A stretch of 64,000 nt of DNA from contig JAQFVV010006208.1 in NCBI GenBank assembly GCA_028023455.1, positions 9,032,963 to 9,096,962 on the forward strand. Direction: 5' to 3'. The position numbers and the translations under genes are program-made. This DNA comes from Epiperipatus broadwayi. Taxonomy: Eukaryota > Onychophora > Udeonychophora > Euonychophora > Peripatidae. Positions 32,344-43,922 of the stretch are shown piece after piece (within the stretch, counting starts at the first letter, position 1; each line of letters begins with the position of its first letter). Under the pieces are notes generated by a model. That model saw nothing but the letters and a program-made list of their open reading frames with translations, made no database searches and was not told the DNA's origin.

Positions 32344-33594
32344 CTTAAATTTTAGTATATTAATTATTATGTTAATCATATTGTGGATCGGATTTCTGAT
32401 GTGTTAATTATTAAATAGTGCCATTAGTTAATAAAGTATATAAAACCCATGTATGGAGATGAAGATAAGAATCGATGTTTATCTTCAACTTTTTTCTTAA
32501 TTCCCAGAATAACAAAGTGTTGAGGTTAATGGATGAAAACTACAATTGTTCTTAGATCAAGCGACCGTACTAAGATTATAATTGAAAATATAAATAAATA
32601 TAAAATATACTCCATGTAAGAAAGAACATTTACCAATCACATAATGCTGCAGATTTTAAAGGGTTGCAAGCAAGATTTCATTCTCTTAGTTTCCCAAGAA
32701 AGAATGTGAAACAAGAAATTTATATCGTGAATGTTATTATCATTAATATTATATGTAGTGTTGTATACATTGTTATCACAGGTATTATAATTGGTTTGTG
32801 TAAACAAAAAAAAGAATTCAATTCATGATAAATATAAATTTGATCAAATATAAAAAAAAAAAGGATAAAATAATCTTATTTGTTGTAAATTTCATTCATA
32901 TTTAAAATATGAACACAGGTAAGAAACTATTACAGTTTGTTCTTAATATTTTTCTTTCTAGTATAAAAGCTACAATTTTTGAATAATAATAATAATAAAT
33001 GGATAGTATATTACTTTGGTTAATATTCTTTATATTTAATATTTAACTAATTAATAGCTAATGACAGCTATAGCTATGGGCCATTTTCGAATTGATAATG
33101 ATAGTTATAAATTGTATGTGTCAAATGATAATATATTCCATTTTGCTAGTATCTTTATATATTCATGGTACATAATATTAGATTTATCTGTTATCATGTT
33201 GAATGATTGCAATGATAAGTATATAATATTTTGGAATATGTGGTACATCCATATCATACTATTTGGAAAAATATTCGTTTAAAGGTTTTTAGTAATGGCA
33301 TTTTACTTGGAGTTTTATATTGGGCTGTTTCATCATCTAGTTGGATTGTTAACTTGTGTTATTCATCATCGTAAAGTATGAATTTTTCAAAAATAGTTAA
33401 TACTTCAACTAAATGTTGAAAATAGTCCAATATGTAATTAGAAATATATGTGCAATTATGAAGTCTTTTAATTTCATTTAGTGTAAGATGAAAATGTCCC
33501 ATTAAATTTTTAGACATTATACCTTACAAATATCACGTACATTTAATCTTATATGTGTGCATAAATTTTCTAAGTAATAATAGAACATAATAAG
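32344..33594. other. AT-rich DNA, nothing recognised
   Basis: No gene or element that I can support. The open frame at 33061-33282 is Ile/Tyr/Asn-rich and looks compositional. Confidence 0.4.
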
Positions 33595-33990
33595 AGTTCC
33601 AAACTCTTCATACAGTAGTGCCACCAAGTGAAAGCCTTCATAGTCAATGAAAGGTTTGTGCAAAATTCCATATCTATTGCATACTAATCCAACATTCCCA
33701 GACCAGTTTCTAGCTTGTGGCCTTCATCAGTGAAGAGCATTAGATTTGAGAGCACTGCACCTAGATTTTAAGATCTAATGCAACCCTCCAGCAGCTATCT
33801 TTTACCTATTTTGTTTTCTGCATCTATTGATTACGAAGCCTTGCACTTGGTGGCACTGCTGTATGGAGAGTTTGGTACTCTTATTAACAGCATGTGTAAG
33901 CATATTGAGCACTGGCTGTATGGAGAGTTTGGTACTCTTATTAACAGCATGTGTAAGCATATGAAATTGTGATCTTTTAATGTTTTGATG
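33595..33990. mobile_element. Family A element, rearranged
   Basis: The left terminal boxes (CTTCATACAGTAGTGCCACC) and one inverted hammerhead are followed by a short right end. In the right end a 54-base piece containing GGAGAGTTTGGTACTC and AACAGCATGTGTAAGCATAT is tandemly duplicated (33858-33961). Confidence 0.6.
33695..33736 (-). ncRNA. Hammerhead ribozyme, family A
   Basis: Minus strand: core CTGATGA, stem II GGC/GCT around CACAA, GAAA, CTGGTC, then TGGGAA. Stem I is weakened (CTTCA against TGGGA). Confidence 0.55.
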
Positions 33991-34800
33991 GTTTAATTAT
34001 AGAACACAAGAGATTTTAGCTAGAACATTTTCAAATGAAACTATATAATTTTGAAATCAATCTATCTAAATGACGATTGTGGCTTATTTTGAAATTTTTT
34101 CTACTATACAAATATGTTAAAATTTCTGTCCAAAGGTAATTTTTGGTGGTCAGGCTATTGTAGAATCAAATGATAATCTTTGATTATTGTGAATTGCCTT
34201 TGCCAGCACGCCATTAAAATAATTTATTGTTGCATCTAAATTTGAAGCATCTTATAAATATCTATTGTTGGATGAAAGTGAATGATTCGCAATAAAAAAA
34301 CTCCCAGTTAGAATGATAAACGTTTTTAAAATTGACTTTCAGATTGAATATTATAATATAAAACAAATTAACAAAGATAAGTAATGAATTCCATAATCGA
34401 ATGACACAATACAAAATAAAATAAATATTTTTATGTATATACTAAGAATTTTCCATTGCAAATTAAATTATATTATTTCTATTGTAATGAAATTAATACC
34501 ACTAGGAACATTATACCTACATTATTATAAAAAATGTAACACTTTTAAATGGTTTATCTTCAAAACTGTAATATAAAAAGAAGATACAAACAACAATGTA
34601 TTGAAAGAAAAGCTTTATTAGTGAAAACAATTATAAAATGCTAAATATCACATGATCACCATTTTTTATGCTTGCTCATAACTGTTATTAAAACAGGCAA
34701 AACTCTCAATACAGTAGTGCCACTCAGTGCAAGCCAGAGTAATCAATGGATGCCAGAAGCTTGTACATAAAATCTCTATCTAGTACCTACTCATCCAATA

Positions 34801-34842
34801 TCCCCAGACTGGTTTCTAGCTTGTGGCTTTTATCGGTGAGGA
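34801..34842 (-). ncRNA. Hammerhead ribozyme, family A (left arm)
   Basis: Minus strand: stem I TCCTCA/TGGGGA, core CCGATAA (two changes), stem II AGC/GCT around CACAA, GAAACCAGTC. Probably inactive because of the core. Confidence 0.55.
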
Positions 34843-35180
34843 GCCTTGGATCTGAGAGTACTGCACCTAGATCTTAGGATATAATGCAACCCTCTAGAAG
34901 CCACCTTTTATCTTTACTTAACTACAAAACTATGAGAATAAAATTGAAAACAGAAGAATATTTTCAATCCAAGATCATTAGCTTATATAGTCATACAGGT
35001 CTGAACTCAGTTCAGTACCCTTACATTTTGGTGTCTTTGCCACCACTTGAACTTGGATTGAAAATATTGTGTTTTCAATTTTATTTTCATAGTTTTGTAG
35101 TTAAGTAGAGATAAAAGATGGTTGATGGAGGGTTGCATTAGATCTGAAGATCTCTGTGCAGTGCTCTCAGATCCAAGGCT

Positions 35181-35221
35181 TCTCATTGATGAAAGCCACA
35201 AGCTAGAAACTAGTCTTGAGA
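35181..35221 (+). ncRNA. Hammerhead ribozyme, family A (right arm)
   Basis: Stem I TCTCA/TGAGA, core TTGATGA, stem II AGC/GCT around CACAA, GAA, palindromic ACTAGT, C. Against 44084 both stems changed on both sides (TCCTCA/TGGGGA to TCTCA/TGAGA), a compensatory change supporting the fold. Confidence 0.65.
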
Positions 35222-35760
35222 TATTGGATGAGTGAGCACTAAATAGGGATTTTATGTGCAAGCCTTCTGGCAGCCATTGATTACTCTGGTTGGCACTGAG
35301 TGGCACTATTGTATGGAGAGTTTTGCCTGTTTTAATAACAGTTATGTGCTAGCATAAGAAATAGTGATCATGTGATGTTTAGTAATTCATAGTTGATTTT
35401 TAAATTTTTTTATTTGTTTGTCAAGCTTTATAACCAAAGAAAACACCTATATTTAATATGTGTACACACTCCTCTTCCTCAATAATCTCTTCTTGTAATC
35501 AATAATTGACTAAAGTTTCTTTATTTGATAATTACCATGTTTTGTTACAGCATCCACAAATAAGACGAAACATCAGTTGATATAATTAGTTGTTATTCAG
35601 TATCAGGGTATTGCCACAGTTATATTTAAAAAGCTACATTTTCAGAAAGATGAAATTAGCATTGTAACTAAATTTTTATTCTATTATTATAATATATAAA
35701 ATTAAAAGTGTGTGAAATGCTTGAAAGAGAAGCTATAGATAATGCAAAAAATATTAAACA

Positions 35761-35797
35761 CTAAGCGCTTTTGATGCATTTACCTCATATTCATAGC
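35761..35797 (-). ncRNA. Family D structured RNA motif
   Basis: Minus strand: outer stem GCTA/TAGT (with G-T), junction TGAATATGA, inner stem mostly lost, AAAAGCGCTT. It lies directly after the endonuclease stop, as at 45635. Confidence 0.5.
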
Positions 35798-35849
35798 AAT
35801 AATGCAAAATGCAGAACAGAAATAAAGGCAATATGCAAAGAATATGCAA

Positions 35850-36260
35850 ATGATTTAGATGGCCCAACATTTGGAAATGTCAAAGCAGGTGCCACATCTA
35901 TTGATAGAGTTATTATTGCCATTAATGAAGTATGCTTCTCTAATTTTCCATTTGATGTCGTTTTTCTCTATGTAAACTATTTTGAGGCTGGAGGGTTCAA
36001 ATATATGGCCTGTCTCCTTGAAATATTCTAAGAAGGTTGAAGAATTGTCATTTTTTTTGCTTTATTGTAGGTGTAACTATGCTGAGCGGTCCTGTTGGTT
36101 ATGCCAGCTTTGGTTTCCCCATAACAAATGGTACAGCATCCAAGTTGGGGGCATGAGATGCTATAAACAACATGGGGAGTCTGAGAAGGATTGATTTTGT
36201 CTTTAGAATTATTGATTAGATGATTGGTGCAGGGGCATGTGTTATAAATAAATATGAATA
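35850..36260 (-). pseudogene. PLE GIY-YIG endonuclease domain
   Basis: The minus strand reads INPSQTPHVVYSISCPQLGC, then YGETKAGITNRTAQHSYTYN, and after a frameshift NDIKWKIREAYFINGNNNSI and NRCGTCFDISKCWAI with a stop. VVYSI and YGET correspond to the GIY and YIG elements, the R of TNRTAQH to the catalytic Arg region, and the CxxxxCxxC-like spacing before it to the zinc-binding residues of Penelope endonucleases. The polymerase part is absent. A family D RNA motif follows at 35761-35797. Confidence 0.7.
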
Positions 36261-37269
36261 TACAATAATACAACTGATCCCAACAATTTTTATAGCAGAT
36301 GATAACTGTTTTCTTTTTCGTTTAGTAACCATTGGAGTTCCCAGCAACCACTGAATTGTTTGAATTATATTCAATTTGTTCCATTAGCTTTTTTAAAAAC
36401 TGCCACAAAATTATTTTGAAAATAATTAATTTTATTTTTCAATTATCTTAAAAATAACAAAGAAATAAACTTCTATTTTTGTACAATGTTTTTAATACAT
36501 TATGATTTGATTTAAAAATAAATAAATAAACTTTTTGCAAAGTTTTAAAACACATAACTTTTTTATATTTGTCTTTAAAGTTATACTGTGAGTTTTGACA
36601 GAGAAATTACATTTCCCCCATTTCCATTTAGGAATCAAATAGAATCGATTTAATATTATTAAACATTATTAGATTTATTTCAATTACAAAAATTTGTTCT
36701 AAATCTACAATAATGCTATGCTTAGCTGCACATCTTTAAAAAGCAGAGTTATAAATTGGTATTTATAAAACAAAAAAAATGTCATCTTTGGTATTAGTAA
36801 TATCTAAAATTATGCTATGTTCAATATTATTTATAAATTTCTCTAACAAGATTAGACTGTAAATTAATCCTTAGATTTGAACACCTACTCACAACACTGG
36901 ATTACATAAAAAAAATCCAGTAGCGCCATCAAGTGGCTGACATGATAGAATAGAAAACTACCAAAAATTCATCCCCAATAATGAACATACAAGGTAGATC
37001 TGAATGCCAAGAGAACTATGTCAATTAATTCACAATATATGCACAAATAAAGCCTTGCTCTACTTCAAGTCTTAGAGAACATGGTTCATAACACAGAACT
37101 ATGTTTACTGTTCACAAATAAAGCCACAAACTAGTCTTGCTCATTTTGTGGCTTAGAGTCCTATAAATATATACTATAAGAGTTATACCTTGCTCACTTT
37201 TGAAGCATATGGGCTGATAAATATAATAATGGTGGGAACAGTGCTGTTATGAAGAATTTTTTGGAGTAT
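36261..37269. other. AT-rich DNA, possible old repeat pieces
   Basis: GTAGCGCCATCAAGTGGC at 36922 recalls the family A terminal box, and CACAAATAAAGCC occurs twice (37043 and 37119). Otherwise nothing recognised. Confidence 0.3.
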
Positions 37270-37960
37270 CATAAATACATTGCATTCTCAAAACAATGAC
37301 AAACCCCTCCCATCCATCCTCAATAATACAATGAATGTGATAAACTCTCAAAACACTGACTCCCATATCTGTGCAAAATATCTTTTCCTCCTCAGAGTTT
37401 ATCATTATTCCTTTGTTTTTAATGGTATCAGAAAACTGACTTCCTTCCTTAATAGGTTATTGAGGTTCATAATCTGATCAGTGATGGTATTCACTTTAAT
37501 ATCAGTTCCACTTCTGGTCTTTATGAATATGTCTTGTTTTATTTGGAGTGGTTAGACTGCATGCTGATCTTCTATTTCACCATAATATCATGTCATTCTT
37601 CGGGTCTTCCTTCATACTGTGATGCGATCTTTTTTCTATGTTGAATTGTATTAGCCAGGAATTCCAATATCGTTTTAAAGGAATCCCCCGTTGAAATTCA
37701 AATCATCATTCTCTATCACTATTATATTCAGGTTTGATGCAATTGAGGACATTTAATAACTCATCAACCACTCTACCCTTTTTCAATCTATGCCTATAAG
37801 CATTTGTTCAATATGGTTAGGGCAACCACATTTGACTATCTTGACATTGAAAAAGTAGTGTAAAGCATCTCCTGGTTGGTATTTATTTGGGTTGTTATGA
37901 TAGTAGATCCCCTCTTAGTAGACTGGATTATAGGTTTAATGAAACCCATTTGATAAAAAT
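37270..37960 (-). pseudogene. Decayed coding sequence of unknown type
   Basis: Translating the minus strand gives protein-like runs in shifting frames, such as GIYYHNNPNKYQPGDALHYF then NVKIVKCGCPNHIEQMLIGI near 37800-37910, with many stops elsewhere. It lies upstream of a family A end. I cannot name the domain; a transposon protein is the likeliest origin. Confidence 0.25.
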
Positions 37961-37979
37961 GTACAGGTTTTTTTTTGGA

Positions 37980-38224
37980 CTCAAAGCTTTATAGTTAATG
38001 AAAAAAGTAAAGATGGCTGCTGGGAGGTTACATTAAATCCTAAGATCTAGGTGTAGTGCTTTCAGATCCAAGGGTCCTCACCGATGAAAGCTATAAGCCA
38101 GAAACTAGTCTGGGGATATTGGATAAATAGGCACTAGATATGCTTTTATGCACAAACCTTCCTGCATCTATTGATTACTCTGGTTAGCACAAGGTGGCAC
38201 TACTGTATGGAGAGTTTTGCCCCT
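37980..38224 (+). mobile_element. Family A element, one arm
   Basis: TTTATAGTTAATGAAAAAAG, GGAGGTTACATTAAATCC, hammerhead, GATATTGGATAAATAGGCAC and the terminal GGTGGCACTACTGTATGGAG and GAGTTTTGCC boxes are in family order. Confidence 0.65.
38075..38116 (+). ncRNA. Hammerhead ribozyme, family A
   Basis: Stem I TCCTCA/TGGGGA, core CCGATGA (C3U4 to CC), stem II AGC/GCC around TATAA, GAA, ACTAGT, C. One core change. Confidence 0.6.
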
Positions 38225-38249
38225 GTGAATAATGAATCCCACCAGATTT

Positions 38250-39130
38250 GGAATGCATTTTGAAATGGCTACAAGAAATCACTATTTTAGTCTCTTCAGA
38301 TAAGACTGTTAAAATATTCTGTTGGAGTTTCTCCTGCTTAACCCTGAAAAAGTTCTATTTTTTAAATATTGGTCAACAATATCAGGATTAGAATTATATA
38401 CCTGCACATCAATATTTTGAACATTTTTATGTATGAAATTTAGTTTCTCTAGAGACAATTCTATCTTTAATGAGATTTTTTTTTTTTTTTAATCAAATTT
38501 TAGTTTTACTTCTTTTCTATTATTTTTCCAGTATATTAACTTGGCTTTCACTTTTTATTTAAATCTTTTCCACTTCTTGAGTCAGATAAATGATTTCTTC
38601 CTTTGCTTGTATTGCCTATTTTCTATTTATATTTCTTTTAATATCTCATTCAATTGCTCAATCCTTACTATCCTGTTCATCTCTATTCAACTGAAATTCA
38701 AGACTTATTTCACTAACCTTACTTTCCAATCCAACCAAGTGACCTTCTCACCTATTTATTATTTTTTTTATTCAATTGCTTTGATTTTTATTCTTTTTCC
38801 TGATTCTCAATCTGGATTTAAAATTCTTCAATTTGGATTTTACCATCTTCATTTTCTAGTTTCCGAGATTTTCATTTGGCCTTTTATTTCCTCATTTTAC
38901 TTTTTCTATTTGATCTTTCAGTTCTTTAATTTCTTTAGACATTTGATCCAATATTTTCTTTGTTTGCTTTAGTCATTTGTTCAATATTTTCTTTATTTTC
39001 TTTAGAGATTCTTTTCATATTCTCTTTATATTCTTAAACATGTTTACCATCATGTTCATTAATTCACTCATAAAAGCTTCGATTTTATTTTCCTGACCTA
39101 CATTTTTGCTTTGACTGTCGTAATCATGTA
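38250..39130 (-). pseudogene. LINE ORF1-like coiled-coil relic
   Basis: The minus strand reads, in shifting frames, a long Lys/Glu/Gln/Ile-rich stretch with heptad character (for example DQMSKEIKELKDQIEKVK and then KIQIEEF and QIENQEK), followed near 38330-38460 by LEKLNFIHKNVQNIDVQVYN and PDIVDQYLKN. A coiled coil followed by a folded domain is the layout of ORF1 proteins of L1/CR1-type LINEs. There are many stops. The opposite strand gives a pyrimidine-rich open frame of 143 codons (38541-38972), which I take as a shadow. Confidence 0.4.
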
Positions 39131-39573
39131 TTATTATTGATATACTAAAAATTATAATAAAGTTACCAAATAGACTATTTCTACAAAACACACATAAATA
39201 ATAATTTTATTGCTTTTTTCTTACTTAGGATGAGTTAGAATGCTTATCCCTCTTTCTACTCTGTAGCCTTTCGCTATTATTGCTTTATTTTTTTTGTCTC
39301 ACTATTATCTAGTTATTTGATTGCCTAACCATTATCTCTACCAAACCTGTTCCTATCACTATCACTGTCTAGTAATATTTACAGATTTATTTATTGATTC
39401 CCTGCCCCCCCCCCCCGAAAAAAAATTCTCACATTTGTCATTAAGTATTACTTAATTGTAATTGTATATATTTCATTGACTTATATATATATACTAATTA
39501 AAACTCTCTACAGCTGTCCATTTCATCTTATACAACTGATACACATGACCACATACATGTGAAAAAGATAAAT

Positions 39574-39623
39574 GATTTCCAATATACATCTTTCATGGAC
39601 AAACATCACTCATCAATTGGTTC
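39574..39623 (-). ncRNA. Hammerhead ribozyme, family C (left arm)
   Basis: Minus strand: stem I ACCAA/TTGG, core TTGATGA, stem II region GTGATG with GTCCAT (weak), GAAA intact, GATGTATA. Confidence 0.6.
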
Positions 39624-39650
39624 AAATATATGTATAGGAGATGAAGATCT

Positions 39651-39700
39651 AAATCAACTGATGAATGCTGGTTCAGCACAAAATATGTATAGTGGAGATC
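39651..39700 (+). ncRNA. Hammerhead ribozyme, family C (right arm)
   Basis: Core CTGATGA, stem II ATGCTG/CAGCAC around GTT, AAAA instead of GAAA, ATATGTAT, stem I ATCAA against GTGGA (weak). Confidence 0.6.
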
Positions 39701-39911
39701 ATTTATCTTTTTCCCATTATGTGGTCATGTCTATCAGTTATATAAAATGGAGCTGATAGCTGTAGGGAGTTTGAAAGCCTGATTTCAAATCCCTTTTAAT
39801 TATATAGTTCAGTATAGATAACATTCTTATATTTAAATATTATATATTAATCAGTAGTTATAACTAATATACTCTAAAATAACACTATATATATATATAT
39901 ATATTGTAACC

Positions 39912-40490
39912 TTTAGAAAGATGAACTGATGATGGAGGTCGGGGATGATGATATAAAAAAGAAATGATGATAAAATGAGACGCGAGAGAGATATGGATGA
40001 CATGAGAAGATGGGAATGAAGGAGATGAAGATGATAAAAAATGAGATGAAAATGGAAGGAATGGAAAAGAGATATGACAAAAAATATGCAAGAATGATGA
40101 TAAAATGAGATGAGAAAGGAAAAATGAGAATGATGATGTAAGAAGTCATGAAACAAAATGAAGAAGATGATGAGGATGATGTAAGAAGAGATGGAAGATG
40201 AGAAAGATAATGAAAGAAAGAAATGAGATGAAGATGATGATAAAAAGATGATGAAGATGAGAGAGAAATAAGATGAAAATAAACTAAATAAGAGACACGA
40301 TGAAGCTGAAAATTAATAAGAGAAATGGAAAGGAAGAAGATGAGGAAGAGATGAAATGATGAAATGGAATTGATGAAGATGGAAAAGAGGAAATGATGAA
40401 ATGAAAATAGAAATAAACTAATTAAGACAAACTATTAGAAATGGAAAGAGAAGATGGAGATGATGATTAAATGAAATGGAAATGATGAAG
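39912..40490 (+). repeat. Purine-rich GATGA/GAAATGA low-complexity tract
   Basis: Nearly 600 bases of irregular GATGA, AAATGA and GGAAGA repeats on one strand. The complementary strand shows Ser/His/Phe-rich open frames in all phases, which are compositional. It starts just after a (AT)n run at 39888-39904. Confidence 0.85.
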
Positions 40491-40586
40491 TAAACTAATT
40501 ATCCTAATCTGTTAGAGACTCTTAACAACTTGGCTCAGTGGGGTTACAGTAAAATCAAGAGTGAATGATGATCCAGAGATATATAC

Positions 40587-40690
40587 TCATCCAATATCCC
40601 CAGACTGTGCCACTACTGTATGGAGGGTTTTGCCTGTTTAATAACAGTTATGTGTTAGCATAAGAGATGGTGATCATGTGATGTTTAGTG
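40587..40690 (+). mobile_element. Family A right-end fragment
   Basis: ACTCATCCAATATCCCCAGA, apparently the inverted side, runs straight into GTGCCACTACTGTATGGAGG and GATCATGTGATGTTTAGTGG, so the interior has been deleted as in the 57-base insert at 4888. Confidence 0.6.
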
Positions 40691-41026
40691 GTTTAATATC
40701 CATGGTTATGAATAGATATTTATGGTTTAGTGCAGCAGTAAAATGGCTGACTTAGGAGGTCAAAGTTCATGAATCATGACTCCACATCATAATTTCCTGT
40801 AGTCTTACGAATGCTCTAGTAATAAACCATTTGCTTATTTACTTGTGATTGAGGTGGCAAAAATAGATAGATAGTTTTATGCTTAAAATGATACATTAAG
40901 ACATATGATTTAAAAATATTGCTCTAAATGGGGGAGTAGGATAGTCGATTAGATATTCTAGGAAATGTCAAGAGAAGGTTGGATTACTATGTTTTTACAA
41001 TGTTCAACATTTTGATTTTATTTCAG

Positions 41027-41155
41027 ACCTTCCTAAGAATGAAAACTGAAGATTTTTCAAGAGGAAGTAAAAAAGTTGAGATAACTATTGGGAAAGAACG
41101 CCCAGTGTTTCTTTCTTTTCTTTTTTTTTTTTTGCGTTTTTGTTTTACACGTTAA
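41027..41155 (+). other. Exon-like open frame, weak
   Basis: After a TTTTATTTCAG acceptor-like site the frame reads TFLRMKTEDFSRGSKKVEIT and IGKERPVF, then a T-tract-encoded Phe/Leu run and a stop. The first 28 residues look protein-like. No partner exon was found. Confidence 0.2.
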
Positions 41156-41340
41156 ATATAATATGTAGGGTGTTAAAAACAAAGCAAAAACGCTGAAGAT
41201 ATCCTAAATACTAAAAAAAAAAAACGTAAACATTAAAATTCTCGTTCATTATTGATTAATATTATCAACAATTAGGGGGAAATCAAATGCATATCCGAAT
41301 TCTGCTTGCTTCTATTAGTTCTATATAAAAAACTTAATGA

Positions 41341-41757
41341 GATATAGTAAATAGAGGGGTTTGAATTTAGGATTTTCAGTCTCCTGTATTCATTCTCCAC
41401 TCCATCTCAAACAACCGATAGATATGACCACACACATGGGAAAAAGATAACTGACCCACAATACAGTTATTTCGTGTACAACCAGCACTCATCGGTTGGG
41501 CCAGAGCATAATCTCTCACATATATATACAATCAGTGCTCGGTTTACATTAGAATAGCTATTCCCTAAACTTTAATGGCCAGATTTCATTTTTCTTACTC
41601 TTCCAACAATTCAACCGTTCATTTCATTGAATAACCAACGATGGAACGCCCAAAAGCCCTTGGTGGAGTTGATATTGTAGTATCGATTGTTTGAGATAGA
41701 ATGGGGGGGGGGGTGAATATAGACTAAAAATCCTAAGTTCATCTCTCTATTTACTGA
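41341..41757 (-). mobile_element. Retrozyme-like element with inverted ends, family C
   Basis: The 417-base unit starts TATAGTAAATAGAGGGGTTT and ends with the imperfect complement TTCATCTCTCTATTTACTGA. Inside are the family C blocks TCTCAAACAACCGATAGATA, a hammerhead, AATCAGTGCTCGGTTTACAT and AACGATGGAACGCCC. A run of eleven G lies at 41702-41712. It is one of the few copies with clear boundaries. Confidence 0.6.
41453..41502 (-). ncRNA. Hammerhead ribozyme, family C
   Basis: Minus strand: stem I CCCAA against TTGTGGG, core CCGATGA, stem II GTGCTG against GTACAC (GTG/CAC outer pairs), GAAA intact, ATAACTGTAT. Confidence 0.6.
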
Positions 41758-42147
41758 ATGAATAGGTTAATTAATGAGATATACTTTTTTTTGCTTCCCC
41801 AAAAAAAGCTTATGCGAAAAACTTGGAAATTTCTGTTCTATGTGATTTTTTTAAAAGATGAATCTATTTCCTACTATTTCAATCTGTCCGTAATAACGAA
41901 TTTTGATATCATAAAATTATATTTACATTCCATTCAAAATAGCTGTACTAATCATAATTCTAGAGAAAAAAGTTTCACATCGTGTAAACACGAGTCGACA
42001 TTGCGTCACAATTATTAATCTTTTTTCTTTCCATTAAAATGCCGCTTTTATTTTTATGAAGTATTTGGCTAATTAAATTTGATTATTCGTTTATTTTAAA
42101 AGCCAAATTTTTCATGAAATCTAACATGTAAAGCGATTCATGCCCTT

Positions 42148-42294
42148 ATGTTTAGGGCGTATAATGCTGATGATTCGTATTCGTTGATGAGTATCGCGAT
42201 CAAATCTCTGGGAACGTCATTAACAGTTGTTGGAGCATTATACGTATTTTACAAATTCTCTCTTTTTATTTCAAATAGGACAACCATAATGAAG
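42148..42294 (+). CDS. Candidate first or internal exon, membrane protein, unknown
   Basis: An ATG at 42148 opens 49 codons to a strong donor, AAG then GTAAGT (42295). TTATGTTTAG just upstream could alternatively be an acceptor, making it an internal exon from 42156. The peptide includes AYNADDSYSLMSIAIKSLGT and SLTVVGALYVFYKFSLFISN: a short polar start and one membrane segment with a basic end. GC content and codon choice stand out from the repeats around it. No known domain and no second exon were recognised in the remaining 22 kb. Confidence 0.35.
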
Positions 42295-42421
42295 GTAAGT
42301 CTCTCTCTCTCTCTTTATATGTATATAACGATTACATGTCGACAAAACACCATAACTTAAATTAGAAATCTTTTTGTATGGCCCGCGAGAACATTTAATA
42401 ATTACTATTTAATCTTTAGAT

Positions 42422-42970
42422 GTGATATGTTGGACGATTTCCATCATCTACGAGTGAATGTTGAATGTATAGAAAATTTTAAACTTTATTTAAACTTTTC
42501 AAATACAAATAACTTGTTAGTAATAACACACAAATAGACAACACAGGTTAGTATAGTAATAACACACAAATAGACAACACAGGTTAGTAATTACACAACG
42601 TTTCGAGTGATATTATTTTCCACTCTTCTTCAGGTGTTGCTGGCCTGATGTACACCGTGACAGTATTTGCATAAAAGTTGATCTCACAACTTTAGATTCT
42701 TGAATATCGAATTTAAAGAGCCTTAAATTCGATATTCAACAATCTAAAGTTTATGAGTTTGACTTCTATGTGAATATTGTCACTGAGCATATCAGGCCAG
42801 CAACACCTGAAGAAGAGCTTGAAACATTTGTGTAATTACCTACCTGCGTTGTCTATTTGTGTGTTATCACTAACAAGTTGTTTGTATTTGAAAAGTTTAA
42901 ATAAAGTTTAAAATTTTCTATACATTCAACATTCACTCATAGATGATGGAAATAGTCCAACATATCACAT
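42422..42970. mobile_element. Foldback element, family F
   Basis: Ends TTGGACGATTTCCATCATC and ATGATGGAAATAGTCCAAC are inverted, and the arms include GAATGTATAGAAAATTTTAA, TTTCGAGTGATATTATT and CTTCTTCAGGTGTTGCTGGC. A block near the left with AATAACACACAAATAGACAA is tandemly duplicated (42529-42595). The centre is itself an inverted repeat replacing the tRNA-like part. Confidence 0.65.
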
Positions 42971-43243
42971 TCAATCTTTAATTTTGCAGTATGATTTTGG
43001 CTAGAAGTCATTGAAAGTTAACTCATTGCTATTAAGTTAGAATATATATAATTTGGTTTTGAAATATCTTTTCATGGTGGCTTGACTCAGCTCCAGCTTT
43101 TGGATTATTTCATTAGGATATGAAAAGAGTGTAAAGTTAAATAACTCTATTATCGTTAAGGTGTGTAAATATTGTAAGCATAAAAAACATTGTGCTCAGC
43201 GTACATATGTATATGATTTTTGGTACAAATTCTGGTTATTTTT

Positions 43244-43338
43244 GGTTGAGAGGTCAGTGACAGCTGCTTTACAAGCAGTTGTCCCGGGTTAGCGGGTTCG
43301 CTTCCCGGCTGATACTATGACACATGAGAAAAAAAAAA
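43244..43338 (+). mobile_element. Short SINE, second tRNA-like type, truncated head
   Basis: Lacks the first bases of the head (starts GGTTGAGAGG), but has the TTTACAA anticodon loop, the GGTTAGCGGGTTCGCTTCCC region and the TATGACACATGAG tail. The target duplication is TCTGGTTATTTTT (43231-43243 and 43339-43351), perfect. Confidence 0.75.
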
Positions 43339-43882
43339 TCTGGTTATTTTTATTTACAACATTTTCTACTACATCACAAAAAATATGTGAAGTCAAAATA
43401 TCCTGTGAATATAAGTTTCAAACTTCTGGATAAAGTCGGTTGCGACTTTTATTTTTGACTGATACAGCAATATTAAAATCAATATTTTAAATTTAAAATA
43501 TCATTTTTTAAAATACATTTTTAATTTCCATTAGTAATAATAATTTGTAATCATAGATAATAAGTGAATTACTTATATATGTAAAAACTGCATTAAAGTA
43601 TATTAATAATTTTTATTAGTTCTTCAATAGACTAGAAATTATGCAGTAATGAATAATAATTCTGTAGTATAATTTTCACTACCTCACTTTCATGCAAGAT
43701 AGAGACTAGTTTTTATACACTTTTAACATCACATGATCACAATCTCTTATACAAGCACATAATTGTTATTAAACAAGGCAAAACTCTCCATACAGTAGTG
43801 CCACCCTGTGCCAACCAGAGTAATCAATGGATGCCAGAAGGCTTGTGCATAAAATTCCTATTTAGTGCCTACTCATCCAATA

Positions 43883-43922
43883 TCCCCAGATTAGTTTCGG
43901 CTTGTGGCCTTCATTAGTGAGG
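43883..43922 (-). ncRNA. Hammerhead ribozyme, family A (left arm)
   Basis: Minus strand: stem I TCCTCA/TGGGGA, core CTAATGA (G5 changed), stem II GGC/GCC around CACAA, GAAA, CTAATC. The core change should abolish activity. Confidence 0.55.

Larger units (their letters stand above)
34649..35384. mobile_element. Family A foldback element, full length
   Basis: Left end AACATCACATGATCACCATT and right end ATAGTGATCATGTGATGTTT are inverted. The arms run inward through the terminal AGTAGTGCCAC box, a hammerhead, GGTTGCATTAGAT and ACTTAACTACAAAACTATGA, and meet around 35000-35040. It has no protein frame. Open frames seen in both arms are repeat sequence. Confidence 0.75.
39480..39810. mobile_element. 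Family C foldback with two hammerheads
   Basis: ATACACATGACCACATACAT and its mirror near 39714-39745 define inverted arms. Each arm has a hammerhead, and TATATGTATAGGAGATGAAG forms the centre. Layout as at 57395-57805. Confidence 0.7.

Noticed and set aside
38541-38972. Plus-strand frame of 143 codons, Phe/Ser/Leu-rich
   Set aside because: Pyrimidine-rich shadow of the coiled-coil LINE relic on the other strand.
39851-40156. Three His/Ser/Phe-rich minus-strand frames
   Set aside because: Complement of a purine-rich microsatellite; open in all phases.
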